Origin: an uncultured Ruminococcus sp. | GTDB taxonomy: Bacteria; Bacillota; Clostridia; Oscillospirales; Acutalibacteraceae | Reading direction: 5' to 3' | Assembly (NCBI GenBank): GCA_902785365.1 | Contig: CACZYC010000017.1 | Span: 1-43,514 of the forward strand | DNA: 43,514 bases | Shown here: positions 35,746-43,282 of the stretch, in pieces | How the letters are laid out: every line of letters begins with the position of its first letter | Position numbering within the stretch: position 1 is the first letter of the stretch | The notes under the pieces: model-generated | The model's input: the letters and a program-made list of their open reading frames with translations, nothing else | Database searches by the model: none | What the model was told of the DNA's origin: nothing | Position numbers and translations under genes: made by a program

Positions 35746-36621
35746 ATGCAACTGCATTTATACAGGATTGAAAGTTTGGTAAAGGGGGAGATTGAGATAG
35801 TTTTCTTAAAAGATATTATCAAGGAGCACAAAGGCTTCGGTAAGCAGATTATGATGCTCGCTAAAACTGAACTTGTCAAAACATACAAAGGCGCGGCTAT
35901 CGGTCCCGGCTGGGCGATAGTAAAACCCGCTTTTACGATATTCGTATACTGGTTTGCCTTTTCTGTCGGCATCCGTCATCTCGGTACTGTTCACGTAGAT
36001 ATTCACGGTCACGACCTTCAGCTGGACAGATTCCTGTTTATGTTTGTCGGATTTATTCCGTGGTTCTTCATCTCGGACAGTATTGTCAAGGGCGCCAAGG
36101 ATATACGAAGTCACCGCCAGTATGTAACCAAGGTCAACTTCCCCGTTTCCACCATTATGACTTTCTCAACGATATCAAGGTTCTATGTTCATCTGGCGCT
36201 GACGGGGCTGATGTATATTTACGTAGCTATATTCTGGGGCGTAAGCTGGTATAACCTTCAGATTCTTTTCTATATGCCCGCAATGTTCCTGTTCTTCCTT
36301 TTCCTGTCGTGGAGTACCGCTCCTATGTGCGCGTTCTCTCCCGACCTCGAAAACGCCATAACCTCGGTTATGTCGGGTGTATTCTGGCTGACAGGCGTTG
36401 TTTACAACAGCTACGACCTCCCCACTCCGTTAAGACAGATTATGCTGTTTAATCCGATGAACTTCTTCATCAACGGCTATCGAAACGCTCTGCTTTATGA
36501 CCGTTGGTTCTTCGAATACAAAACCGAGTTTGTAATCTTTTTGGTTGAGTTTATCGCCGTGTTCCTGCTCGGCGTCTACAACTACAACCGTCTCAGAAAG
36601 AAAATCCCCGACGTTCTCTAA
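35746..36621 (+). CDS. ABC-2 type polysaccharide export permease (Wzm/TagG-like)
   Basis: This inner-membrane subunit of an ABC exporter for undecaprenyl-linked polysaccharide or teichoic acid has about six membrane segments. The family's early motif is MMLAKTELVKTYKGAAIGPGW followed by a transmembrane FVYWFAF segment, and near the end comes NPMNFFINGYRNALLYD. The start is uncertain. I list the ATG at 35746 (291 residues), but its ribosome binding site is poor; the TTG at 35776 has AGGA upstream. A very strong AAAGGGGGAG at 35781-35790 points to a start just before FLKDII, where only ATT (35791) or ATA (35797) codons occur. The Wzt-like ATPase follows 37 bases downstream. Confidence 0.88.
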   Translation: MQLHLYRIESLVKGEIEIVFLKDIIKEHKGFGKQIMMLAKTELVKTYKGAAIGPGWAIVKPAFTIFVYWFAFSVGIRHLGTVHVDIHGHDLQLDRFLFMFVGFIPWFFISDSIVKGAKDIRSHRQYVTKVNFPVSTIMTFSTISRFYVHLALTGLMYIYVAIFWGVSWYNLQILFYMPAMFLFFLFLSWSTAPMCAFSPDLENAITSVMSGVFWLTGVVYNSYDLPTPLRQIMLFNPMNFFINGYRNALLYDRWFFEYKTEFVIFLVEFIAVFLLGVYNYNRLRKKIPDVL

Positions 36622-36658
36622 CACGGAAATATAAAGTTTTTCTTTTAGGAGTTTAGCT

Positions 36659-37645
36659 ATGGACAGCTTTTTTCAGAATATGCATCGACGCAAAGTCGAT
36701 ATGAACTCTGAGCCTATTATAGTCTTAAAAAACGTTTCCAAAACATATACGCTCTACAAAAATGACAGCGAGCGTTTTCGTGCGCTGTTCAAAAAGCCCA
36801 AGAAGCTCACAACACACAAGGCTCTCGACAATGTCTCTCTTGAAATCCGCAAGGGCGAGGCTGTCGGCATTATGGGTGATAACGGCGGCGGTAAATCCAC
36901 GCTGTTAAAACACATCACGGGCGTTACGTTCCCCGACGAGGGCGAAATACACGTCAACGGAATGGTTGCCGCTCTGCTTGAGCTCACCGCGGGATTTGTT
37001 CTGGAAATGACAGGGCGCGAGAACATCCGCCTCAAGGGTTATATCCTCGGACTCAAGGACGAGGAAATTGACAAAATTGAAGAAAACGTAATCGATTTCG
37101 CTGAGTTGGGCGTGTATATCGACCAGCCTGTGCGCACATACTCCAGCGGTATGAAAATGCGTCTCGGCTTCGCGATTAACGTAAATATTTCACCTGACAT
37201 TATGGTTATCGACGAAGCTCTCGCCGTCGGCGACGCTTCGTTCAAAACCAAGTGTAAGGCAAAAATCCGTCAGATTATTGAGACGGGCGTTACTGTACTT
37301 TATGTAAGCCACAACGCCTCCTCTGTGGAAGAAATCTGCGAACGATCCATCTTCCTAAAGAAGGGCAAAAAGATATTTGACGGTCCCACAAAGGAAACTC
37401 ATCTCGTCTATCTTCTGGATAAGCGCAAGTCCCAGATTGCTCAGCGCGAAAAGAAAATCAAGGAACTGAAGAAGGTTATTGACAACGCTGAGGACAAGTC
37501 CTTGCTCATTGACGAACAGGAGACCTTGGATAACCACATCGCGAAAGTAGAGACATTCAAGAAAGAAATTGCCGATTACGAAATTAAACTTGAGAATTTC
37601 AGAAAAGAACACTACGGCGATAAGGCAGTTGACAGTGATCAGTGA
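36659..37645 (+). CDS. ABC polysaccharide export ATPase (Wzt/TagH-like)
   Basis: This 328-residue ATPase pairs with the upstream permease. Walker A is GDNGGGKS (73-80), the signature is YSSGM (161-165) as usual for this subfamily instead of LSGGQ, Walker B is IMVIDE (181-186), and the H-loop is H218. The C-terminal 80 residues (about 240-320) form a charged coiled coil rather than the sugar-binding beta-sandwich of long Wzt proteins. AGGAG precedes the ATG. The last few codons and the stop (GACAGTGATCAGTGA) come from the dispersed CAGTGATCAGTG repeat, so the natural C-terminus has been altered by the repeat. Confidence 0.9.
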   Translation: MDSFFQNMHRRKVDMNSEPIIVLKNVSKTYTLYKNDSERFRALFKKPKKLTTHKALDNVSLEIRKGEAVGIMGDNGGGKSTLLKHITGVTFPDEGEIHVNGMVAALLELTAGFVLEMTGRENIRLKGYILGLKDEEIDKIEENVIDFAELGVYIDQPVRTYSSGMKMRLGFAINVNISPDIMVIDEALAVGDASFKTKCKAKIRQIIETGVTVLYVSHNASSVEEICERSIFLKKGKKIFDGPTKETHLVYLLDKRKSQIAQREKKIKELKKVIDNAEDKSLLIDEQETLDNHIAKVETFKKEIADYEIKLENFRKEHYGDKAVDSDQ

Positions 37646-37832
37646 TCAGTGAATAGTTGCGCTCGGGGAAAACCTGAGTTCTGCCTAAATGTTTGTGTCC
37701 GATTAAAAAATGATGTAATGATATAATATGATAAAGCCTTGAAGTTGCTATAACACAAGGCTTTGTTTTATATAGTTTCAGAAAAAACAATTACTAACCA
37801 CTGACCACTAACCACTGACCACTAAAAAATAT
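37628..37832. repeat. About 205-bp element bounded by inverted CAGTGATCAGTG/CACTGACCACT arrays
   Basis: The left edge carries ACAGTGATCAGTGATCAGTG, and the right edge (about 37789-37824) carries the same kind of units in reverse orientation (ACCACTGACCACTAACCACT). Between them lie a terminator hairpin and AT-rich DNA. The layout suggests a small mobile or recombined unit of the same family as the potD repeats. Confidence 0.65.
37733..37770 (+). terminator. Rho-independent terminator downstream of the Wzt-like gene
   Basis: AAAGCCTTG (37733-37741) and CAAGGCTTT (37756-37764) form a 9-bp stem followed by GTTTTA. It lies inside the repeat element. Confidence 0.75.
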
Positions 37833-37843
37833 AGGAGAACAAT

Positions 37844-38857
37844 ATGGAATTTGAAGTAAACAACTTGCTTCCGCCTTATCTATATGACGATATGCTCTCC
37901 CTCGCCAAACGCCTTAATATGGCGCCGTTCAGGGGCAAGACTGTAATCATCACGGGAGCGGCTCATACGCTGGGAATTTATCTTTCCTGCGCTCTGCTTA
38001 TAAACAACGATTTGAACAACGCCGGCACCAAGGTTATTGCGGTTGACACAAACGACAAAATCTTCGCGCGCTACGGCAAGCTCACCTATCGCGGTGACAT
38101 AGACTTTGTCGTGAGCCGTGATTACTCTTACTTCGGCGCTGACACGGCTGACTTCATTATACACACTCAAAGCTTTGACGAGCTTGAGTCTTTCGGCGCG
38201 ACAGTCAACCTCTTTAACTTTATTGAGAGCAACGGCACGAAAGCTCTGATTGCCGCTGACGCCGACATATACGGCGACGTGTATAACGGCAAGTCAAAAA
38301 TCTCGGAGTCCGACGCTTACGGCTACTCGGATTTTTCAAAGAAAGATGGCTTCAGTGTTCAGACGGAAAGAATGGTGCAGTCCCTTGCTGTTAAACTCAC
38401 GCGTGAAAAGGGATTGGACATCAAGCTCGCGGTTATGTCCGAGCTTTACGGCGCGGGCACAAAGCGTTATCACGAGATTTTCAGGAATGTTCAGGGCAAC
38501 CGCAACGTGGTAGTAGACCAGAGCGAGAAGCCCGAGACCGTAACATATATCGCGGACGCCGCGGCGGCGCTGTTTTTTGTGTTGCTTAACGGCGAAAAAG
38601 GCGAGCTCTATAACATTGCTTCCGATGACGTGCTCAGCCCTGTTATTCTCGCCGAAAAATGCTCCGAGTTAATCTACGGCGGCGAGCTTAAAGTCATATA
38701 CAAAAACAAACAGGCTTCCCTGTCGTTTATCGACTCGAACCTCAGAATATTTGACAATACAAAGCTCAAAAACCTCGGCTTTACACCCGAGTTTGATTTA
38801 AAGAGCGGCATAGTACGCACGCTGAACATAATGTCCGAGAAAGGCGGTGAGGCGTGA
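37844..38857 (+). CDS. Extended SDR/epimerase-like protein with degenerate active site
   Basis: This 337-residue protein resembles NAD-dependent sugar epimerases/dehydratases. Residues 31-46 (GKTVIITGAAHTLG) stand where the Rossmann glycine motif belongs but lack the middle glycine. DIYGDV and SELYGAG match the family's usual landmarks, yet at the catalytic YxxxK position the sequence is F170-S-V-Q-T174, so both catalytic residues appear lost. It is paralogous to the N-terminal half of the next gene and overlaps it (TGATG). AGGAG precedes the ATG. It probably binds a nucleotide sugar or acts as a structural partner rather than as a standard oxidoreductase; this is inference. Confidence 0.75.
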   Translation: MEFEVNNLLPPYLYDDMLSLAKRLNMAPFRGKTVIITGAAHTLGIYLSCALLINNDLNNAGTKVIAVDTNDKIFARYGKLTYRGDIDFVVSRDYSYFGADTADFIIHTQSFDELESFGATVNLFNFIESNGTKALIAADADIYGDVYNGKSKISESDAYGYSDFSKKDGFSVQTERMVQSLAVKLTREKGLDIKLAVMSELYGAGTKRYHEIFRNVQGNRNVVVDQSEKPETVTYIADAAAALFFVLLNGEKGELYNIASDDVLSPVILAEKCSELIYGGELKVIYKNKQASLSFIDSNLRIFDNTKLKNLGFTPEFDLKSGIVRTLNIMSEKGGEA

Positions 38858-40713
38858 TGTTGATGAAGGAAATTCTCAATGTTTTCGAACAGGATTGGGC
38901 GACCACTCCCTCGATGAACGAACTCAAGCCAAACTCCCTCAAGGGCAAGACCGTCCTCGTTTCAGGACATGAAGCGGCTAAAAATCTCGCTTACACAATG
39001 CTCGTTTTCAATGACCAACTATCGCTTGGAATAAAAGTGATTTTAGCGAGCGACGTCAACGATATTTCCACAGGAGTACAGGAGCGCGACGACTTTAGTT
39101 TCTGCGAGAGCGGGTATGTTTCCGCCTTAAAGCAAAAGATTGATTTAATAATTCACACAGGTCTTTGCGCTCACAGAATAAACGGCGATATGGACGAGTT
39201 CGCCTCTGAAACCAAGGCGGTATGCGACCTTGCTAAACTCGCGTCGGAGAAAAAAACCAAGCGCGTTATCCTACTGTCCGACAGCAGAGTATACGGCACT
39301 CCCGCCAACAAATACCGCGCGTTTTCCGAGAATGAATCGGGTGTTGTAAACGCGGACAACTACGATGTACAGCTTATGCGTACCGTCGAGAATTTGATGA
39401 CAAAGCTTTTGGCGGATAAAGAGCTCCCGCTGACTGTTTTCAGAACAGGCGTAGTCCTCGCCGCGGGAAGCGAGCTTCACAACGGACTGGGTAATGTTTT
39501 TAAAGCGGTAGCTGAGGGTAAAGAAATATCTCTTTACAGCACTGCGCACAAAGTCACATTCACCTATATGAGTGATATAACAAACGCCATAGTTTACTCT
39601 GTCGAAAAGAAGCTCAGCGGTGTATACAACCTTTCGAGCGTCAACTCCTCCGCTTCAACAGGCGCGCTCGCGGCTATGCTTCATGATATTTTCGCAGGCA
39701 ACGCAAAAATCTCCATGACAGAAACGGGCTCGTTTGACGGAGTTGAACTCAACTGCGGCAAGCTTGATTTCGCGGGCTTCTCCCCCGTTCTTGACCTCAA
39801 AACCGCGCTGGAGCTGAGCGTTATGAGTTATACCAAAGGCAATGTAGACGACTTCCGATTCCCCGACGAGCACGGCGGAAGGCTCGAAGCTATCCAGCAG
39901 ATTCTGCTTGCGTATCTTCTTGAGGTTGACAGGATTTGCAAGAAGCACAATATTCAGTGGTATCTCGGCGGCGGAACGCTGCTGGGCGCCGCAAGACACA
40001 AGGGCTTTATCCCCTGGGATGACGATGTGGATATTATGATGCTGCGCGAGGATTACGATAAGTTCCTCGAAGTCGCGCCCGACGAACTCCCCGACGGTAT
40101 GATACTCAGCGACCCCAAAAAGGACAAATACTATAACTACGCTTACGCCAAGCTCAGAATTACCGACACGGTTTTCGCGACTGACTTTTCAAAGTATCAC
40201 AAGAATATGTCAAACGGCTTCGCTTTTGATATCTTCTGTCACGACAAAACCGCGAACTCCAAACTCGGGCAGAAAGTTCACAGCAAACTGACGCTTTTCT
40301 GGCTGGCTATGGTATTCAACAAATGGAACCACCGCAAAGTTTATAACGGCAAAAAGATTCAGTCGGCTATATCCAATTTCTTTAAAAACATCTTCCCCCT
40401 CCGCTTCTCTATGAGAATGCTTCTGTTTACACTCGAGATGTTCAAGTACAAAAAGAAAGCCCGCTACCTCTACGACGGTATGGGCAAGAGCGTACACAAG
40501 GGTGGATTTGACAAAACATTTGTCGAAAATGAGATTCGCGTAGACTTCTGCGGATACAAAATGCCCGTCCCCGCCAAGTATAAGGAGTACCTGACAAACC
40601 ACTACGGCGACTTCAGGGCGCTAGCTCCGCTGAGCACACGCATTATGGGACATGACATCACTCTGACCGACCTCGGAAAATACGCTGACTTTAGTATTAC
40701 AAATAAAAAATAA
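38857..40713 (+). CDS. Fusion of SDR-like domain and LicD phosphotransferase domain
   Basis: I use the ATG at 38857, which overlaps the upstream stop; this gives 618 residues. Residues 28-320 are an SDR-like domain with GKTVLVSGHEAAKNLA in place of the glycine motif, VILLSDSRVYG, and Y169-D-V-Q-L173 where YxxxK is expected, so the lysine is missing. Residues about 345-610 are a LicD domain with the family's GGGTLLGAARHKGFIPWDDD region and metal-binding acids D388-D390 and D392. LicD proteins transfer phosphocholine or similar phospho-groups to teichoic acids and glycans, so the product probably decorates the polymer exported by the adjacent ABC system. The fusion of a degenerate SDR to LicD is unusual. 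Confidence 0.85.
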   Translation: MLMKEILNVFEQDWATTPSMNELKPNSLKGKTVLVSGHEAAKNLAYTMLVFNDQLSLGIKVILASDVNDISTGVQERDDFSFCESGYVSALKQKIDLIIHTGLCAHRINGDMDEFASETKAVCDLAKLASEKKTKRVILLSDSRVYGTPANKYRAFSENESGVVNADNYDVQLMRTVENLMTKLLADKELPLTVFRTGVVLAAGSELHNGLGNVFKAVAEGKEISLYSTAHKVTFTYMSDITNAIVYSVEKKLSGVYNLSSVNSSASTGALAAMLHDIFAGNAKISMTETGSFDGVELNCGKLDFAGFSPVLDLKTALELSVMSYTKGNVDDFRFPDEHGGRLEAIQQILLAYLLEVDRICKKHNIQWYLGGGTLLGAARHKGFIPWDDDVDIMMLREDYDKFLEVAPDELPDGMILSDPKKDKYYNYAYAKLRITDTVFATDFSKYHKNMSNGFAFDIFCHDKTANSKLGQKVHSKLTLFWLAMVFNKWNHRKVYNGKKIQSAISNFFKNIFPLRFSMRMLLFTLEMFKYKKKARYLYDGMGKSVHKGGFDKTFVENEIRVDFCGYKMPVPAKYKEYLTNHYGDFRALAPLSTRIMGHDITLTDLGKYADFSITNKK

Positions 40714-40718
40714 TTAAA

Positions 40719-40747
40719 TTGACAACTCGTCCGTTATTTGATATAAT
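40719..40747 (+). promoter_or_regulatory. Consensus sigma-A promoter in front of the tRNA-Leu region
   Basis: The perfect hexamers TTGACA (40719-40724) and TATAAT (40742-40747) are 17 bp apart, five bases after the LicD-fusion stop codon. The expected start is near 40754, before the first tRNA-Leu-like fragment. Confidence 0.85.
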
Positions 40748-40757
40748 GGACGAGTTG
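40723..40757. promoter_or_regulatory. 10-bp perfect inverted repeat spanning the promoter (operator candidate)
   Basis: CAACTCGTCC (40723-40732) and GGACGAGTTG (40748-40757) enclose the spacer and -10 box. Because the right arm covers the start site, it is more likely a protein-binding DNA site than an RNA hairpin. Confidence 0.6.
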
Positions 40758-40763
40758 AAATAC

Positions 40764-40787
40764 GCAGGTATGGCGGAATTGGTAGCG
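40764..40787 (+). pseudogene. Truncated tRNA-Leu 5' fragment (copy a)
   Basis: GCAGGTATGGCGGAATTGG followed by TAGCG matches the acceptor strand and D-arm of tRNA-Leu, then diverges inside the D-arm. No matching 3' acceptor strand (TACCTGC) occurs nearby. Confidence 0.7.
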
Positions 40788-40829
40788 TTGCGACCGCCGC
40801 CAGTGGCGGATAAAGGGAGCAAAAGCGCT

Positions 40830-40892
40830 GTGCAAAATAAGGAGTGTCGCGAGCCCGCTCCAAGGGCGAAGAGAGACGACTATATTTTGTAC
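40830..40892 (+). ncRNA. Candidate structured RNA element between tRNA-Leu fragments
   Basis: Three nested helices are visible: GTGCAAAATA (40830-40839) with TATTTTGTAC (40883-40892, one mismatch), GTCG (40846-40849) with CGAC (40877-40880), and GCCC (40853-40856) with GGGC (40864-40867). It lies downstream of a consensus promoter and has no convincing ORF. No known RNA family is recognised. Confidence 0.35.
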
Positions 40893-40942
40893 GGGGAGAC
40901 GCGAGCTTACCATATAGCGATTTGCGTTAACAACTTATATAC

Positions 40943-40982
40943 GCAGGTATGGCGGAATTGGCAGACGCGTACGGTTCAGGTC
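40943..40982 (+). pseudogene. Truncated tRNA-Leu 5' half (copy b), cut at the anticodon stem
   Basis: Forty bases match the intact tRNA-Leu at 41059 with only two differences, both in the acceptor stem. The match runs through the anticodon loop TTCAGGT and stops one base into the 3' anticodon stem. The 3' half is missing and replaced by unrelated DNA. Confidence 0.8.
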
Positions 40983-41058
40983 ACGCCACGTCTGTGTAAA
41001 ATCAAAAGTTAATATATTATAGATTTTGGCAGGGTATTTACCCTGTTGAGATAAATTT

Positions 41059-41145
41059 GCGGATATGGCGGAATTGGCAGACGCGTACGGTTCAGGTCCG
41101 TATGAAAGCGATTTCATGCAGGTTCAAGTCCTGTTATCCGCACCA
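41059..41145 (+). tRNA. tRNA-Leu (anticodon CAG)
   Basis: 87-base class II tRNA with acceptor GCGGATA/TATCCGC, D-arm GCGGAATTGGCAGACGC, anticodon loop TTCAGGT on a TACGG/CCGTA stem, long variable arm TGAAAGCGATTTCA, T-loop TTCAAGT and an encoded CCA. Confidence 0.95.
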
Positions 41146-41148
41146 GCG

Positions 41149-41175
41149 AAAAGTCAGATTTTATCTGGCTTTTTT
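41149..41175 (+). terminator. Rho-independent terminator after tRNA-Leu
   Basis: AAAAGTCAGA/TCTGGCTTTT (one G-T pair) with a TTTTA loop is followed by TTTTT. Confidence 0.85.
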
Positions 41176-41196
41176 GCATTTTATGGCATAAAAATC

Positions 41197-41313
41197 CTTG
41201 GCAGACGCATAAGGTAGGCTTGTGAATTTGTTGGCTATTCTCTACAAATTCATCAACCTGTTTTTAGTGATATTCGCTAAATCAGATTTGCTAAACCTTA
41301 CGCGTCTGCCAAG
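41197..41313. repeat. 117-bp palindromic element carrying a tRNA-Leu D-arm sequence, abutting the recombinase gene
   Basis: CTTGGCAGACGCATAAGG (41197-41214) and CCTTACGCGTCTGCCAAG (41296-41313) are 18-bp inverted arms with one mismatch. Inside is a second inverted pair, TGAATTTGT/ACAAATTCA. The arms contain TTGGCAGACGCGTA, which also spans the D-arm to anticodon-stem boundary of tRNA-Leu. The right arm touches the recombinase stop codon. The recombinase-strand hairpin is followed by GATTTTTAT, so it may also terminate that gene; it is a candidate attachment site. Confidence 0.6.
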
Positions 41314-42969
41314 TTATTCGGGTTTCATTCTCCGCTTCATAGCATTTGGAATTATGTGATCTATTACTTCCAAGTCCGCTTGCTGCTCCCCCTCACCGTC
41401 ATATATTTTCATATGAGTTGTGAAATTCGCCTGGATTCTTATTCTTATATCCAGACCGTCAGCAGTTTCGTAGATTACTATTTTATCAATCAGCTGTCTC
41501 AGATTTGAATTGCTTAATGCTCCCTCCGCAACGATTTCCTCCATTATTTCCAGAGTGTTTTTCATCTCAGCCTTTCTTTTCCTGATAGTGTCATCGTAAT
41601 TTTCAATTTCATATATTTCGGTTTTTATTTTCTTTATATCGCTCTCACAGCTTTCGAGCATTTCGTCATATACTTCGGCGTGTTCTTTGTCCCTGATTCT
41701 TTCAAGCAGTATTTCCTTCTGGTCAGTTTTTCTTTGGGCAAGCTCGCCCTTTAAGCTCTTAATTTTGCTCGTCACGCTGTTTTTCTGCTTGCGCCATTTA
41801 CTTACTTCCTCATCAACCTTATCGTAGTTATCCTTAGCCTGTTCGCTGATTCTGAGGATTTCACTGTAAACCAGCTCATCCAGTTCGCTTTCATTAATCC
41901 TATGTGGTGTGCAGTTTCCTTTGCCGTAGCGGTGATAACCGTTGCAGCTATACTCTATTCGCTCGGGCTTATTACGCCACCTGCGCCTTATCGCTACGAA
42001 GGTTGAACCGCAGTCGCCGCACTTAAGCAGTCCCGAGTATCGGTGACAAGGCTTGCCTGAGCTCGCCCTGACTTTACCCTCCCGCTTCTGTTCAATCAGC
42101 TTCTGCACCTGCTCAAACTTTTCTTTGGATATAATCGGCTTCACAAAATTCTCGTGTACAATCTGTTCCTCTTTCGGCAGGTCTTTACGAACATGAGTAA
42201 TTTTGTTGTTATATGTTTTGTGACAAGTCAACGTTCCGATATAGAAGTCATTTACCAGAATGCGTTTTACGCCTGTGTTATCCCACAGGTATTTGAATCC
42301 GATTTTGGGTTTGTTGTAGCCGAGATTCTTCCCCAGCAGTTTCTTTTGATAGTACGCGGGAGATTTTATTCCCTCCTCGTTAAGGATACGGGCTATGGCA
42401 CTAAAGCCATAGCCCTCCAGATACATATTGAATATTCTTCTGACAATCTCCGCATGTTTTTCAACCACCTTGACCTCACCCGTGTTTTTATCTTTGAAGT
42501 AACCGAGCGGAGGTATCATAACAAAGCCCTGCTTTTGCTTCTGAACCATTCCCGCACGAACCTTCTTAGATATATCACGGGCATACATATCATTGAACAA
42601 TCCCTTGAATCCGATAATCAAATCGTCGTCCTCGTTACTCGTATCAAGATTTTCAGTGACTGAAAGAACTCTCACCTCGTGCTCCCTGAGGTAATCAATG
42701 AAGAGCGCGGTCTGAGTTTTATGTCTGCCGAGTCGAGACATATCCTTAACGATAATCGCCTCGATAGCATTGTTCTCGACCTGTTCATATATTTTATTAA
42801 TACCCTCGCGGTTGAAGTGCATACCGCTGACATTGTCGTCAAAGGACTCGCCGACAATTTCATGCCCGTTCTTTTCGGCGTACTCAACAAGGATGCTTCT
42901 CTGGTTCGATAGCGAGTTAAGCTCCTCGTCCTCATCACGCGAGAGGCGGTAATATAACCAAACTTTCAT
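41314..42969 (-). CDS. Large serine recombinase (site-specific integrase/excisionase)
   Basis: This 551-residue recombinase has an N-terminal resolvase domain with nucleophile S10 in YYRLSRDED, NQRSILVEYA, and DMSRLGRHKTQ (76-86). A recombinase DNA-binding domain follows (about 150-290), then a zinc ribbon with C317, C320, C342 and C353, a long coiled coil (about 375-480), and a C-terminal tail. This is the architecture of phage integrases and Tn4451-type transposon recombinases, which join attP and attB through a covalent serine-DNA link. AAAGGAG precedes the ATG. A 57-residue ORF lies 17 bases upstream. It marks the edge of an integrated element extending rightward beyond the window. Confidence 0.93.
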   Translation of the reverse strand: MKVWLYYRLSRDEDEELNSLSNQRSILVEYAEKNGHEIVGESFDDNVSGMHFNREGINKIYEQVENNAIEAIIVKDMSRLGRHKTQTALFIDYLREHEVRVLSVTENLDTSNEDDDLIIGFKGLFNDMYARDISKKVRAGMVQKQKQGFVMIPPLGYFKDKNTGEVKVVEKHAEIVRRIFNMYLEGYGFSAIARILNEEGIKSPAYYQKKLLGKNLGYNKPKIGFKYLWDNTGVKRILVNDFYIGTLTCHKTYNNKITHVRKDLPKEEQIVHENFVKPIISKEKFEQVQKLIEQKREGKVRASSGKPCHRYSGLLKCGDCGSTFVAIRRRWRNKPERIEYSCNGYHRYGKGNCTPHRINESELDELVYSEILRISEQAKDNYDKVDEEVSKWRKQKNSVTSKIKSLKGELAQRKTDQKEILLERIRDKEHAEVYDEMLESCESDIKKIKTEIYEIENYDDTIRKRKAEMKNTLEIMEEIVAEGALSNSNLRQLIDKIVIYETADGLDIRIRIQANFTTHMKIYDGEGEQQADLEVIDHIIPNAMKRRMKPE

Positions 42970-42986
42970 CTCTTTTTCTCCTTTCC

Positions 42987-43160
42987 TTACGCGGACTTTT
43001 TATCGGGAATTTTTAGTTTCTGAGGCTCGTCAGGTAGCAGACTGTTGTCTGTAATATAGTCTTTTACTACGCTTTTGACGAAGCTTTCAAACTGAGCGTC
43101 CGTTCCGATATAACAATAATGAACGCTGTTGATTTTTGTTTTCTTCTCAGTATTTTCCAT
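42987..43160 (-). CDS. 57-residue ORF upstream of the serine recombinase
   Basis: This frame runs from the ATG at 43158-43160 to the TAA at 42987-42989. It has an AAAGGAG ribosome binding site and encodes a basic/acidic soluble peptide (MENTEKKTKINSVHYCYIGT at the start, ending KIPDKKSA). It is 17 bases upstream of the recombinase and in the same orientation, so it is probably co-transcribed and belongs to the mobile element. It could be a recombination directionality or accessory factor by position, but the sequence shows no recognised domain. Confidence 0.6.
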   Translation of the reverse strand: MENTEKKTKINSVHYCYIGTDAQFESFVKSVVKDYITDNSLLPDEPQKLKIPDKKSA

Positions 43161-43282
43161 TTGGTTCTCCTTTCTTCTTTAGTTGATACGCGCGTCAGCT
43201 TTGACCGCGCCGTTTTGTTGCAAGCACAACATATCACAAAGTATTTTGAATATCCAGACATTTTTTCAAACTTTTTTAAGTT

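Noticed and set aside
40719..41012. 97-codon frame reading YAGMAELVAL and WRNWQTR
   Set aside because: It begins inside the promoter, and the recognisable peptide pieces are translations of tRNA-Leu-like fragments, a classic false ORF.
43067..43261. 64-codon frame on the minus strand overlapping the 57-residue ORF
   Set aside because: It is in another frame and lacks a ribosome binding site, while the overlapping 57-codon ORF has AAAGGAG and fits the recombinase operon.
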